A stretch of 6,589 nucleotides of DNA from Eubacteriales bacterium (lineage in GTDB: Bacteria > Bacillota_A > Clostridia > Christensenellales > Aristaeellaceae): NCBI GenBank assembly GCA_029974855.1, contig JARKQO010000276.1, forward strand, positions 1 through 6,589, given 5' to 3'. Numbering within the stretch: position 1 is the stretch's first letter; every line of letters begins with the position of its first letter. A model generated the notes under the pieces. That model worked only from the letters and a program-made list of their open reading frames with translations, had not been told where the DNA came from and made no database searches. The translations under genes and the position numbers were made by a program. Below, in pieces: positions 1 through 5,643 of this stretch.

Positions 1-303
1 CGCCGCCACAGGCAGCAAGTCCCGGAGGGTGGAGCCGCTGTCCCCGCAGTCCAGCACAGGGGAAGGGGAAGGCTCGGCAATGGGGGTGACCGAGATGGTA
101 TCTTCCTTCTGGACAAAGGAGGCCCCCAGCGCCGTCAGGCAGCGCAGGGTGGCGGCGATATCCTCCCCCTGCCAGCGGGGCAGGCGGATGGTGGTGGACC
201 TATCCGCTAAGGCAGCGCAAATCAGCAGCCGATGGGCGTCGGACTTGGAGGGGATGGCGCGGATGTCCCCCCGCAGAGGGCCGGGATGGCAGCGGATGTT
301 CAT
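1..303 (-). CDS. aroA: EPSP synthase (3-phosphoshikimate 1-carboxyvinyltransferase), N-terminal part, cut by window edge
   Basis: This is the start of the enzyme that joins phosphoenolpyruvate to shikimate-3-phosphate, the sixth step of the cytoplasmic shikimate pathway. Only the first 101 codons are present, all in frame and without a stop; the gene continues past the left edge. Visible family motifs are IPSKSDAHRLLICAAL at residues 17-32, with the Lys-Ser and Arg that bind the substrate in this family, then EDIAATLRCLTALGA at 47-61, and CGDSGSTLRDLLPVAA at 86-101, the counterpart of the glycine-rich GNxGTxxR segment. The ATG shares bases with the aroB stop codon (ATGA overlap) and has GGAGGAGG five bases upstream, inside the end of aroB, so the two genes are probably translationally coupled. 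The residue after STLR is Asp, where I would expect a hydrophobic residue such as Phe; this may be normal variation. Whether the enzyme is class I or II (glyphosate sensitivity) cannot be judged from this part. Confidence 0.93.
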   Translation of the reverse strand, partial: MNIRCHPGPLRGDIRAIPSKSDAHRLLICAALADRSTTIRLPRWQGEDIAATLRCLTALGASFVQKEDTISVTPIAEPSPSPVLDCGDSGSTLRDLLPVAA

Positions 304-1364
304 AAGGCCTCCTCCATGCCCAGGCGGACCCAGGGCAGCAGCTCCGCAATGGGCATGGGGTAAAGCCCGCACTCCCCTACCTTCCGGGGCAGCACCAGGG
401 TGATCTCCTCCCCCTGGCGCTTCTTATCCCCCAAGGCCGCCTGGGCCAGCGCCTCCGGGTCGCCCTCCCAGGCGGTGGGAAGGCCCAAAGCCTCCAGGGC
501 TCCTTGCAAGCGCCGGACCGTGCCCGCCTCGCAGATGCCCTTTTTCTCCGCAGCTCGGGTGAGGATCATCATGCCCATGGCCACCCCCTCCCCATGGGGC
601 AAGGCGTAGCCGCTGAGCTTTTCCGCAGCGTGGCCCAAGGTGTGGCCCAGGTTCAGCAACCGGCGGGGCCCTGCCTCCCGCTCGTCCAAGCGGACAATCT
701 CCGCCTTATAGCGGACGCAGGGGGGAACGGTCTCCTCCCAGGGGGCGTTGAGCCCGTAGCGGGTGAGGGTGTCCAGCAGGCCCGGGTCCCCCAGCATGGC
801 GTATTTCACGCATTCCGCCGCGCCGGAGGCCAGCTGCCGCCTGGGCAAGGTGGCAAAGGTGGCGCAGTCGCACAAAACCATTTCCGGCTGCCAGAAGGTA
901 CCGGCCAAATTCTTGCCCGAGGCCAGATTCACGGCGGTCTTGCCTCCCACCGAGGAGTCCACGGCGGCCAAAAGGGTGGTGGGAATTTGCACATAGGCCG
1001 TGCCCCGCTGGTATACCGAGGCGGCGAAGCCCGCCAAATCCCCGGTGACGCCTCCCCCCAGGGCCGCCACCAAGTCCCCCCGGCCCAGGCCGCTTTGGGC
1101 CAGAAACTCCAGCAGGTGGGACAGGCGCTGGAAGCTCTTGGAGCTTTCCCCCGGAGGAAAGCGGTATTCCAGCACCCGGAACCCCGCCTTGCCGAAGGAC
1201 TGGGACACGGCCGGGCCGTAATGCCCCGCCACGTTCTCGTCCATCACCAAAGCCATGAGGCAGGGGGAACGCAGCGCGGCGGCCCGTTCCCCAACCTCCC
1301 CCAGCAGGCCGGAACCGATATGCACCGGATAGGGCCGCCCGGCGTCGATGGGAATGGTTGTCAT
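300..1364 (-). CDS. aroB: 3-dehydroquinate synthase
   Basis: The product (354 residues, normal length for the family) turns DAHP into 3-dehydroquinate using NAD+ and a divalent metal; it is the second step of the shikimate pathway and acts in the cytoplasm. The nucleotide-binding motif GGGVTGD is at residues 103-109, followed by the signature IPTTLLAAVDSSVGGKTAVN at 127-146. The expected metal ligands are present: Glu184 in SGAAECVKYAM, His241 in NLGHTLGHAAE, and His257 in PHGEGVAMG. The frame is open far upstream into tyrA (to 1943), but I chose the ATG at 1362-1364. It gives the usual N-terminus, has a full AAAGGAGG site seven bases before it, and overlaps the tyrA stop as ATGA. The end overlaps aroA in the same way. 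All catalytic positions look intact. Confidence 0.96.
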   Translation of the reverse strand: MTTIPIDAGRPYPVHIGSGLLGEVGERAAALRSPCLMALVMDENVAGHYGPAVSQSFGKAGFRVLEYRFPPGESSKSFQRLSHLLEFLAQSGLGRGDLVAALGGGVTGDLAGFAASVYQRGTAYVQIPTTLLAAVDSSVGGKTAVNLASGKNLAGTFWQPEMVLCDCATFATLPRRQLASGAAECVKYAMLGDPGLLDTLTRYGLNAPWEETVPPCVRYKAEIVRLDEREAGPRRLLNLGHTLGHAAEKLSGYALPHGEGVAMGMMILTRAAEKKGICEAGTVRRLQGALEALGLPTAWEGDPEALAQAALGDKKRQGEEITLVLPRKVGECGLYPMPIAELLPWVRLGMEEAL

Positions 1365-2212
1365 GAGATGGCCTCCTTTTCTGCCGCAATGCGCGCCTTC
1401 CAATCGCAGCCCTCCCGCAGCAGGGCTGCCAGCCTCTCCCCGTCCCGGGCCCGCAGCGCGGCCCCGTAGGCGGAAAGCCGTTCGCACAGCCCGTCGATCT
1501 CCCGGATCAGGGCCTCCCGGTTCAGCAGAAACAGCTCCGTCCACATGTCCACGTTCAGCCGAGCCACCCGGGTAAGGTCCTGAAAGCTGCCGCCGGAAAA
1601 CCGGGCGCTGTCCAGAGCCAGGGAGCTTTTCACATAGGCGTTGGAAAGCACATGGGCCAGCTGGGAGGTGTAGGCGATGATCGTATCGTGCTCCCGGGCC
1701 GTGGTGAGCACCACCCGGGCAAAGCCCAAAGCCCGGAAGAACCCCTCCAGCATGGTCATGGTTTCGGGGGAAGTGCCCTCCTCGGGGCAAAGGAGCATGG
1801 ACGCCCCCGCAAACAGCTCCGCCTTGGCGGCCCCGTAGCCGGAGAGCTCCCGCCCCGCCATGGGATGGCCCCCCACGTAGCAAAAGCCCCTTTGGGCAGC
1901 CAAAGGCGCGATGCCCTGCCGGACGGGCTCCTTCACCCCGCACAAATCCACCACGCAGGCCCCCTGGGGAATCCCGTCCCCATGGCGCTGCACATAGTCC
2001 ACCGCAGCCTGGGGATAGAGGGCCAGCAGCAGCAGATCGCAGCGCTGGAGAGCCGCTCCCTCCAGCTCTCCATGGATGGCTCCCTCGGCCAGAGCCCTTT
2101 GGAGCACCGCCGGGTCCCGGTCCAGCCCGTAGACGCTGTGCCCGGTAAAGGCCTTCAAGGCCTGGGCCATGGAGCCTCCGATGAGGCCCAGCCCCAGGAT
2201 GCCCACCACCAT
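1361..2212 (-). CDS. tyrA: Prephenate dehydrogenase (tyrosine branch)
   Basis: The product (283 residues) oxidatively decarboxylates prephenate to 4-hydroxyphenylpyruvate, the committed step to tyrosine. A Rossmann fold starts at the N-terminus with GLGLIGGS at residues 7-14. An Asp at 31, at the end of the second strand, suggests NAD+ over NADP+. The catalytic-domain signature GGHPMAGRELSGYGAA is at 114-129, with His116 as the expected prephenate-site histidine, and TSQLAHVLSNA is at 182-192. The protein stops after the dehydrogenase domain. There is no fused chorismate mutase and no C-terminal ACT domain, so feedback control by Tyr would not come from an ACT domain here. The start lies one base after the aroF stop (TGA-T-ATG), and its ribosome site AAGGAGGTGG lies inside the last codons of aroF. 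Arogenate use cannot be excluded from sequence alone. Confidence 0.94.
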   Translation of the reverse strand: MVVGILGLGLIGGSMAQALKAFTGHSVYGLDRDPAVLQRALAEGAIHGELEGAALQRCDLLLLALYPQAAVDYVQRHGDGIPQGACVVDLCGVKEPVRQGIAPLAAQRGFCYVGGHPMAGRELSGYGAAKAELFAGASMLLCPEEGTSPETMTMLEGFFRALGFARVVLTTAREHDTIIAYTSQLAHVLSNAYVKSSLALDSARFSGGSFQDLTRVARLNVDMWTELFLLNREALIREIDGLCERLSAYGAALRARDGERLAALLREGCDWKARIAAEKEAIS

Positions 2213-2213
2213 A

Positions 2214-3233
2214 TCAGCCCACCTCCTTGCCCGCCTGCACCGCTTCGTACACCAGCCGGGCCGCCCGGGCCAGCTGGTCGAAGGCGGGAGGGGTCAAGGA
2301 TTGAGGCCCGTCGCACAAAGCGCAGGCCGGGTTGTTGTGCACCTCGATGATCAGCCCGTCCGCCCCCGCCGCCACCGCCGCCAAGGCCATGGGGCGGACC
2401 AGCCGGGAAATGCCGGTGGCGTGGCTGGGGTCGATCACCACGGGCAGGTGGGTGAGCTGCTTCAGCATGGGCACCGCCGACAAATCCAAAGTGTTGCGGG
2501 TGGAGGTTTCAAAGGTGCGGATACCCCGCTCGCAGAGGATCACCTGCTCGTTCCCCCCGGCCATGATGTACTCCGCGCTCATGAGCAGCTCCTCCAAGGT
2601 GCTGGAGAGGCCGCGCTTCAAGAGAACCGGCTTCTTCTGCCGCCCCAGCTCCCGCAGCAGCTCAAAGTTCTGCATGTTCCGGGCCCCCACCTGGATCACG
2701 TCCACCTCCTCAAACAGAGGCAGCTGGCTGGAGTCCATCACCTCGGTGACAATGGGGAGCCCGGTTTCTTTTTTGGCCGTCAGCAGCAGCCGGAGGCCCT
2801 CCTTGCCCAGGCCCTGAAAGGCGTAGGGAGAGGAACGGGGCTTGAAGGCGCCGCCCCGGAGCATGGTGGCCCCGGAGGCCTTCACCGCCCGGGCCACCTC
2901 ACAAATCTGCTCCTCGCTTTCCACAGAGCAGGGCCCGGCGATGAAGGTGAGGTTTCCGCCCCCAAGCTCCGCGCCCCCAGCCCGGACCACCGTATCCTGG
3001 GGGTGGAACTTGCGGTTGGCGTTCTTGTAGGGCTCCTGAATCCGCTTCACGTCCTCCACGATCTCCATGGAGCGGACCAGGTCGATGTCCACCCGGCTGG
3101 TGTCCCCTACCAGCCCCAGAATGGTCTGGAGCATGCCTTGGGACACGTGGACCTGTAAGCTCAGGTTCTCCAACCAGCGGATCAGCCTGGTGATTTCCTC
3201 CTGCCGGGAATCCTTTTTAATCAGAACGATCAT
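2214..3233 (-). CDS. aroF: 3-deoxy-7-phosphoheptulonate (DAHP) synthase, type I-beta with N-terminal regulatory domain
   Basis: The first enzyme of the shikimate pathway condenses phosphoenolpyruvate and erythrose-4-phosphate to DAHP. The product has 339 residues. Residues 1 to about 70 match the ferredoxin/ACT-like regulatory domain known from the Thermotoga-type enzyme, where it mediates Tyr/Phe feedback. The barrel follows, with [10 protein letters not shown] at 97-106, [17 protein letters not shown] at 127-143, and LKRGLSST at 205-212. The likely metal ligands are Cys102, His271 (DPSHATG), Glu297 and Asp308, all present. The frame stays open upstream to 3353, but I chose the ATG at 3231-3233. 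It has GGAGGGG before it, gives the normal family N-terminus, and the upstream extension would read through the leader terminator. It is the first structural gene of the operon and lies directly downstream of the attenuator. Two layers of control by aromatic amino acids, on the enzyme and on transcription, are therefore likely. Confidence 0.95.
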   Translation of the reverse strand: MIVLIKKDSRQEEITRLIRWLENLSLQVHVSQGMLQTILGLVGDTSRVDIDLVRSMEIVEDVKRIQEPYKNANRKFHPQDTVVRAGGAELGGGNLTFIAGPCSVESEEQICEVARAVKASGATMLRGGAFKPRSSPYAFQGLGKEGLRLLLTAKKETGLPIVTEVMDSSQLPLFEEVDVIQVGARNMQNFELLRELGRQKKPVLLKRGLSSTLEELLMSAEYIMAGGNEQVILCERGIRTFETSTRNTLDLSAVPMLKQLTHLPVVIDPSHATGISRLVRPMALAAVAAGADGLIIEVHNNPACALCDGPQSLTPPAFDQLARAARLVYEAVQAGKEVG

Positions 3234-3268
3234 GGCTTTCCCCTCCTCTTTCCTCCCGCGTTTTTGTG

Positions 3269-3305
3269 AAAAAAAGAACCCCCGCGGCGTCTGCCGTAGG
3301 AGTTC
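3269..3305 (-). terminator. Intrinsic terminator in the aroF leader (attenuator, 3:4 hairpin)
   Basis: On the minus strand the arm GAACTCC (3305-3299) pairs with GGGGTTC (3282-3276) as seven base pairs including one U-G. An inner stem CGGC/GCCG (3296-3293 with 3288-3285) closes an AGAC loop. Only one U-G pair and one A-C mismatch lie between the two stems. Seven T residues follow (3275-3269). This is a textbook Rho-independent terminator. It sits between the operon promoter and aroF, 36 bp before the aroF start, so it must be conditional if the operon is to be expressed. Confidence 0.88.
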
Positions 3306-3339
3306 ACCAGCCTTCACCCAAGCGAGGCAAGCATCCCGG

Positions 3340-3429
3340 TCAGCTAACGCCAATAAGCCTTACCTTATCATAGGTAAAGCTAAAGAAATAAAAATAGCTG
3401 GCTACCGGAACAGCATGCGTCATGGTCAT
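3340..3429 (-). CDS. Phe/Tyr-rich leader peptide of the aroF operon attenuator
   Basis: This short open frame lies inside the aroF leader, between the promoter and the attenuator terminator. It encodes 29 residues from the first ATG (3427-3429) or 27 from the second (3421-3423), two codons later. The second is favoured because GAGG then sits seven bases upstream, against one base for the first. The core is [10 protein letters not shown] (codons 11-20 counted from the first ATG): three Tyr and four Phe codons within ten, in a genome region where aromatic codons are otherwise scattered. It ends with LIGVS and a TGA. Known leader peptides of this kind (for example PheL upstream of pheA, with a run of Phe codons) act only by stalling the ribosome when the cognate charged tRNA is short. 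The coding density of aromatic residues, the ribosome site and the downstream terminator together make chance unlikely. The peptide itself probably has no other role. Confidence 0.85.
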   Translation of the reverse strand: MTMTHAVPVASYFYFFSFTYDKVRLIGVS

Positions 3430-3471
3430 GCCTCACAATCCATCAGGGTTGCGTCTTCCCTAATTTCGTGT

Positions 3472-3500
3472 ATTATAGCGCGATCGGGCGGAGATGTAAA
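3472..3500 (-). promoter_or_regulatory. Promoter of the aroF-tyrA-aroB-aroA operon
   Basis: On the minus strand TTTACA (3500-3495) is followed after exactly 17 bp by a perfect TATAAT (3477-3472). Transcription should begin near 3466-3464. Directly upstream of the -35 box (3501-3520) is an A/T-rich stretch with a run of seven A, a likely UP element. This is a strong housekeeping-type promoter. It makes sense if the real control point is the attenuator downstream. Confidence 0.85.
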
Positions 3501-3557
3501 GGGTTTTTTTGAAAATTTCGGGGCGCTTTTGCCCTATATTTTTGCGGATACCAGTTC

Positions 3558-3586
3558 TTTACTTTTGGTGGCGAAACATGTAGAAT
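3558..3586 (+). promoter_or_regulatory. Promoter of the lipid kinase gene
   Basis: TTTACT (3558-3563) and TAGAAT (3581-3586) are separated by 17 bp and match four and five of six consensus bases. Predicted start near 3593, about 46 bases before the kinase ATG. The -35 box lies about 57 bp from the -35 box of the divergent aro promoter, so the two are back to back without overlap. Confidence 0.65.
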
Positions 3587-3638
3587 ACTTTGCAGCAGAA
3601 TCCCCACCCCGAAACTGCGTGAAAGGCGAGTGAATTCC

Positions 3639-4505
3639 ATGATCCAGCTCATTGTCAATCCAGTGGCGGGGAATGGGGAGGCCAAAGCGGTGGGCGCTTT
3701 GGCCCACGCGTATCTTTTGGAGCGCTCTGTGGAGCACGAGGTTCTCCACACCCAATACTCCGGCCATGCCACGGAGCTGGCCAGGGCCGCCGCTGCCCGG
3801 GGCGTGCAAACCGTGATCGCCGTGGGCGGGGACGGCACCGTGTCCGAAACGGGGTCCGGGCTGATCCACACGGACTGCGCCCTGGGCATTTTACCCGCCG
3901 GAACGGGCAACGATTTCGTGAAGGCCCTGGGCCTGCCCCGCAAATGGCAGCCCGCGCTGGATTTCATCCTCTCCCATTCCCCCAGGGCCGTGGACACCGG
4001 CATCCTCAACGACCGCTTCTTTTTGAACGTGTGCGGCGTGGGCTTTGACGTGATGGTGCTGGACTACGCGCTGACCGCCAAAAAATACGTTAAGGGCATG
4101 CTGCCCTACCTATACGGCGTCCTGCGGGCCATCAAGAACTTCCGGCCCGCCCTCATGCACATTGAGATTGGCGACCAGGCGAAGCTGGACGGGAGGTTCA
4201 TGATCTGCTCCATCGCCAACGGCAGGTTCATTGGCGGGGGCATCCCCATCGCCCCGGTGGCGGATGTGGCAGACGGCCTGTTTGACATCATCGTGGTGGA
4301 CGCCGTGGCCCGCTGGAAGATTCCTTTCTACCTGCCGGGGCTGCTTACCGGCAAGCTGATGAACTACAAAGTCGCCCATCACTACCGGGCCCCCAGCGTT
4401 CTGCTGAGCTCCCCGGGCATGCGCCTGAACCTGGACGGAGAGATTCTGCCCTTTGAGGAAACCCGCTTCTTTTGCGAGAGCGACGCGCTGCGGGTGCACT
4501 GGTGA
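3639..4505 (+). CDS. Diacylglycerol kinase-family lipid kinase (DgkB/YegS/BmrU type)
   Basis: The product (288 residues) belongs to the DAGK catalytic-domain family of soluble or membrane-associated lipid kinases. In Gram-positive bacteria DgkB phosphorylates diacylglycerol left over from lipoteichoic acid synthesis and returns it to phospholipid synthesis as phosphatidic acid. Motifs are IVNPVAGNG at residues 5-13, the nucleotide-binding GGDGTVSE at 63-70, PAGTGNDF at 86-93, and IPIAPVADVADGLFD at 202-216, with Asp212 in the DG pair conserved in the family. The C-terminal beta-sandwich half contains LNLDGE at 263-268. The length is normal. The ATG at 3639 is preferred because the family begins almost directly with the IVNP strand and GAG lies eight bases upstream. 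An in-frame GTG at 3630 with AAAGG three bases before it is a weaker choice. The exact lipid substrate cannot be read from the sequence: the family also includes sphingosine- and undecaprenol-like lipid kinases. Confidence 0.92.
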   Translation: MIQLIVNPVAGNGEAKAVGALAHAYLLERSVEHEVLHTQYSGHATELARAAAARGVQTVIAVGGDGTVSETGSGLIHTDCALGILPAGTGNDFVKALGLPRKWQPALDFILSHSPRAVDTGILNDRFFLNVCGVGFDVMVLDYALTAKKYVKGMLPYLYGVLRAIKNFRPALMHIEIGDQAKLDGRFMICSIANGRFIGGGIPIAPVADVADGLFDIIVVDAVARWKIPFYLPGLLTGKLMNYKVAHHYRAPSVLLSSPGMRLNLDGEILPFEETRFFCESDALRVHW

Positions 4506-4517
4506 GCCTTCTGATGT

Positions 4518-4543
4518 AAAAGCTTTTTTGCCCGGCGCTTTTT
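4518..4543 (+). terminator. Possible weak terminator after the lipid kinase gene
   Basis: AAAAGC (4518-4523) can pair with GCTTTT (4537-4542) across a 13-nt loop, followed by one more T. The stem has only two G-C pairs, so it is weak. It is the only candidate between the kinase gene and the next one, and read-through is plausible. Confidence 0.25.
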
Positions 4544-4565
4544 GTGCTTCCGCCGCCCCAAAGTA

Positions 4566-4574
4566 TGGTATACT
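4566..4574 (+). promoter_or_regulatory. Possible extended -10 promoter for the exported-protein gene
   Basis: TGG followed by TATACT (4569-4574) has the form of an extended -10 element. No good -35 hexamer lies 16-18 bp upstream; a TTGTGC sits 21 bp away. A start near 4581 would fall inside the AAGGAGGAGGTGAT ribosome site and leave only a ten-base leader. The gene may instead be read from the kinase promoter. Confidence 0.3.
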
Positions 4575-4590
4575 AAGGAGGAGGTGATGG

Positions 4591-5631
4591 GTGTTGCGGC
4601 AGGGCGGAAGGCTGGGCTGGGCCGTATCGCTGTGTGCTGCGGCCTGTTTCGCAGTATTTTTTCTCCCCGGCGCCCAGGCCACCCAGGATTTGGAGGAGGT
4701 TTCCCTGGCGGATGCCTCTTACCCGCCTTATGTGTACGTGCTGGCCCCGGCCAAGGGCGCAAGCTACGACAGCGCCATCTCCCTGACCGTCCATGTGGGC
4801 GGGGAGCATGTGCAGTTTATCGAGTTGGAGCTGGAGACCCAGGAGAGTATTCAGACCTTCCTCTCCGATCCCCCGGAGGCCAAGCATACCTTCACCTTTG
4901 AAAGCCCCCAAACCCAGGGCGCTACGCTGCTGGTGCGGGGATACGGAATCCCCGGGGCCGACGGGAACCAGGCCGTGACCGAATTGCGCCTGGAGATCCC
5001 CTCTCCCAAGGAGGAGCTGATCGAAAAGATGATCGCGCTGGCCTATGCCAACTCCAAGGACCGCCGCTACCAGTTCGCCCCGGCGGAAACGGACTACGAT
5101 ATCGGGGTCTGCAAAAACTTCGTGATGCGGTTGTTTGACACCTTCGCCAAGGATTACCGGATGCTGGCATACCCGGAGCTTGCGCTGCATATGCCCGTAA
5201 ACAACAGCAAAAAGAACTGTGCTCCCTACGACTACGGCATCGAGTGGAAGCCCGAAACCGCCGCCGACGGCAGCCCCTTTGAGATCGCGGCCCAATTCAA
5301 GTACGACGACAACCTGAGCCGGGAGGAAAACGCGGAGCTGGCCAGAAAGCTGTTGGTGCAGATCCGCAAAGGAGATTTCTTCCAGATCGTAGGCTACTAC
5401 GGCGGCGGAAACGGCCCCCACAGCATGTACATCATCGCGGTCTACGACCCCCAGACCGAAATGATCCGCTGGACGGACAGCAACATGCGGGGCACCCGGG
5501 TGGACGGCGCCCGCTGGGGATATCTGCAATATGACGCGGACGCGCCGGTTTCTTGGTGGATCGACGTTTTCAACAGGAAGAAACGCGGGGCGACCCTATA
5601 TCGCCTGCGGGACGATCTCTATCATCATTAG
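4591..5631 (+). CDS. Exported protein with Ig-like N-terminal region and putative papain/NlpC-like Cys-His domain
   Basis: I do not recognise a named family. The 346-residue product has a signal peptide: Arg at 3 and 7, a hydrophobic core about 9-26, and a likely cleavage after AQA (residue 30). Residues 45-136 are strand-rich, open with a proline-containing VLAPAKG segment, and look like an Ig-like beta-sandwich. The C-terminal part (about 140-346) starts with a helix and has GVCKNFVMRLF with Cys174, then KGDFFQIVGYYGGGNGPHSMYIIAVYD with His277, then IRWTDSNMRG with Asp296/Asn298. This Cys, then His in a strand after a GD turn, then Asp/Asn order is typical of NlpC/P60, CHAP and transglutaminase-like folds. 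A cell-wall peptidase or amidase is possible but unproven. The start is GTG at 4591, six bases after AGGAGG of a near-perfect ribosome site. TTG at 4594 is an alternative. A Cys at 15 lies inside the hydrophobic core and lacks a proper lipobox. The next gene starts 12 bp downstream. Confidence 0.8.
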   Translation: MLRQGGRLGWAVSLCAAACFAVFFLPGAQATQDLEEVSLADASYPPYVYVLAPAKGASYDSAISLTVHVGGEHVQFIELELETQESIQTFLSDPPEAKHTFTFESPQTQGATLLVRGYGIPGADGNQAVTELRLEIPSPKEELIEKMIALAYANSKDRRYQFAPAETDYDIGVCKNFVMRLFDTFAKDYRMLAYPELALHMPVNNSKKNCAPYDYGIEWKPETAADGSPFEIAAQFKYDDNLSREENAELARKLLVQIRKGDFFQIVGYYGGGNGPHSMYIIAVYDPQTEMIRWTDSNMRGTRVDGARWGYLQYDADAPVSWWIDVFNRKKRGATLYRLRDDLYHH

Positions 5632-5643
5632 GAGGAAGCGGCA

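Larger units (their letters stand above)
3234..3466 (-). promoter_or_regulatory. Transcribed leader of the aro operon: ribosome-mediated attenuator
   Basis: The leader spans about 230 nt from the predicted start near 3465 to the aroF ATG. Segment 1, CAGCUA (3400-3395, codons 10-12 of the leader peptide), can pair perfectly with UAGCUG (3346-3341). Segment 2, GGCGUUAGCUG (3351-3341, the last four codons), can pair with segment 3, CGGCAGACGCC (3296-3286), in 10 of 11 positions. Segment 3 lies inside the terminator hairpin. A ribosome stalled on the Phe/Tyr run covers segment 1 and leaves segment 2 free to trap segment 3, so transcription reads on. A ribosome that reaches the TGA covers segment 2, and the terminator can form. 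No T-box sequence was found in the leader. The switching model is inference; the segments and their complementarity are seen directly. Confidence 0.8.

Noticed and set aside
504..1469. Long plus-strand open frame (321 codons) opposite aroB and tyrA
   Set aside because: Shadow of GC-rich coding DNA on the other strand. The minus-strand genes have clear catalytic motifs, and the shadow protein is a low-complexity Gly/Gln/His/Pro mix with no family features.
1365..1943. Upstream extension of aroB to a 547-residue protein
   Set aside because: The extra part overlaps tyrA in another frame and has unnatural composition. The ATG at 1362-1364 has a full ribosome site and gives the normal AroB N-terminus.
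2169..3158. Long plus-strand open frame (329 codons) opposite aroF
   Set aside because: Same reason: antisense shadow of a well-supported DAHP synthase gene.
3234..3353. Upstream extension of aroF by 40 codons
   Set aside because: It would translate through the leader terminator and the end of the leader-peptide gene and adds residues not typical of the family. The ATG at 3231-3233 has its own ribosome site.
3234..3466. T-box riboswitch in the aroF leader
   Set aside because: I found no AGGGUGGNACCGCG-like T-box sequence before the terminator and no convincing specifier stem. The leader is also short for a T-box. The aromatic-codon frame explains the terminator better.
3520..3545. Possible terminator GGGC-loop-GCCC followed by TATATTTTT in the divergent intergenic region
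   Set aside because: Only a 4-bp stem, and it lies between divergent promoters where no transcript is expected to end.
4573..5529. Minus-strand open frame (318 codons) opposite the exported-protein gene
   Set aside because: The plus-strand gene has a ribosome site, signal peptide and sensible composition. The minus frame has none of these.
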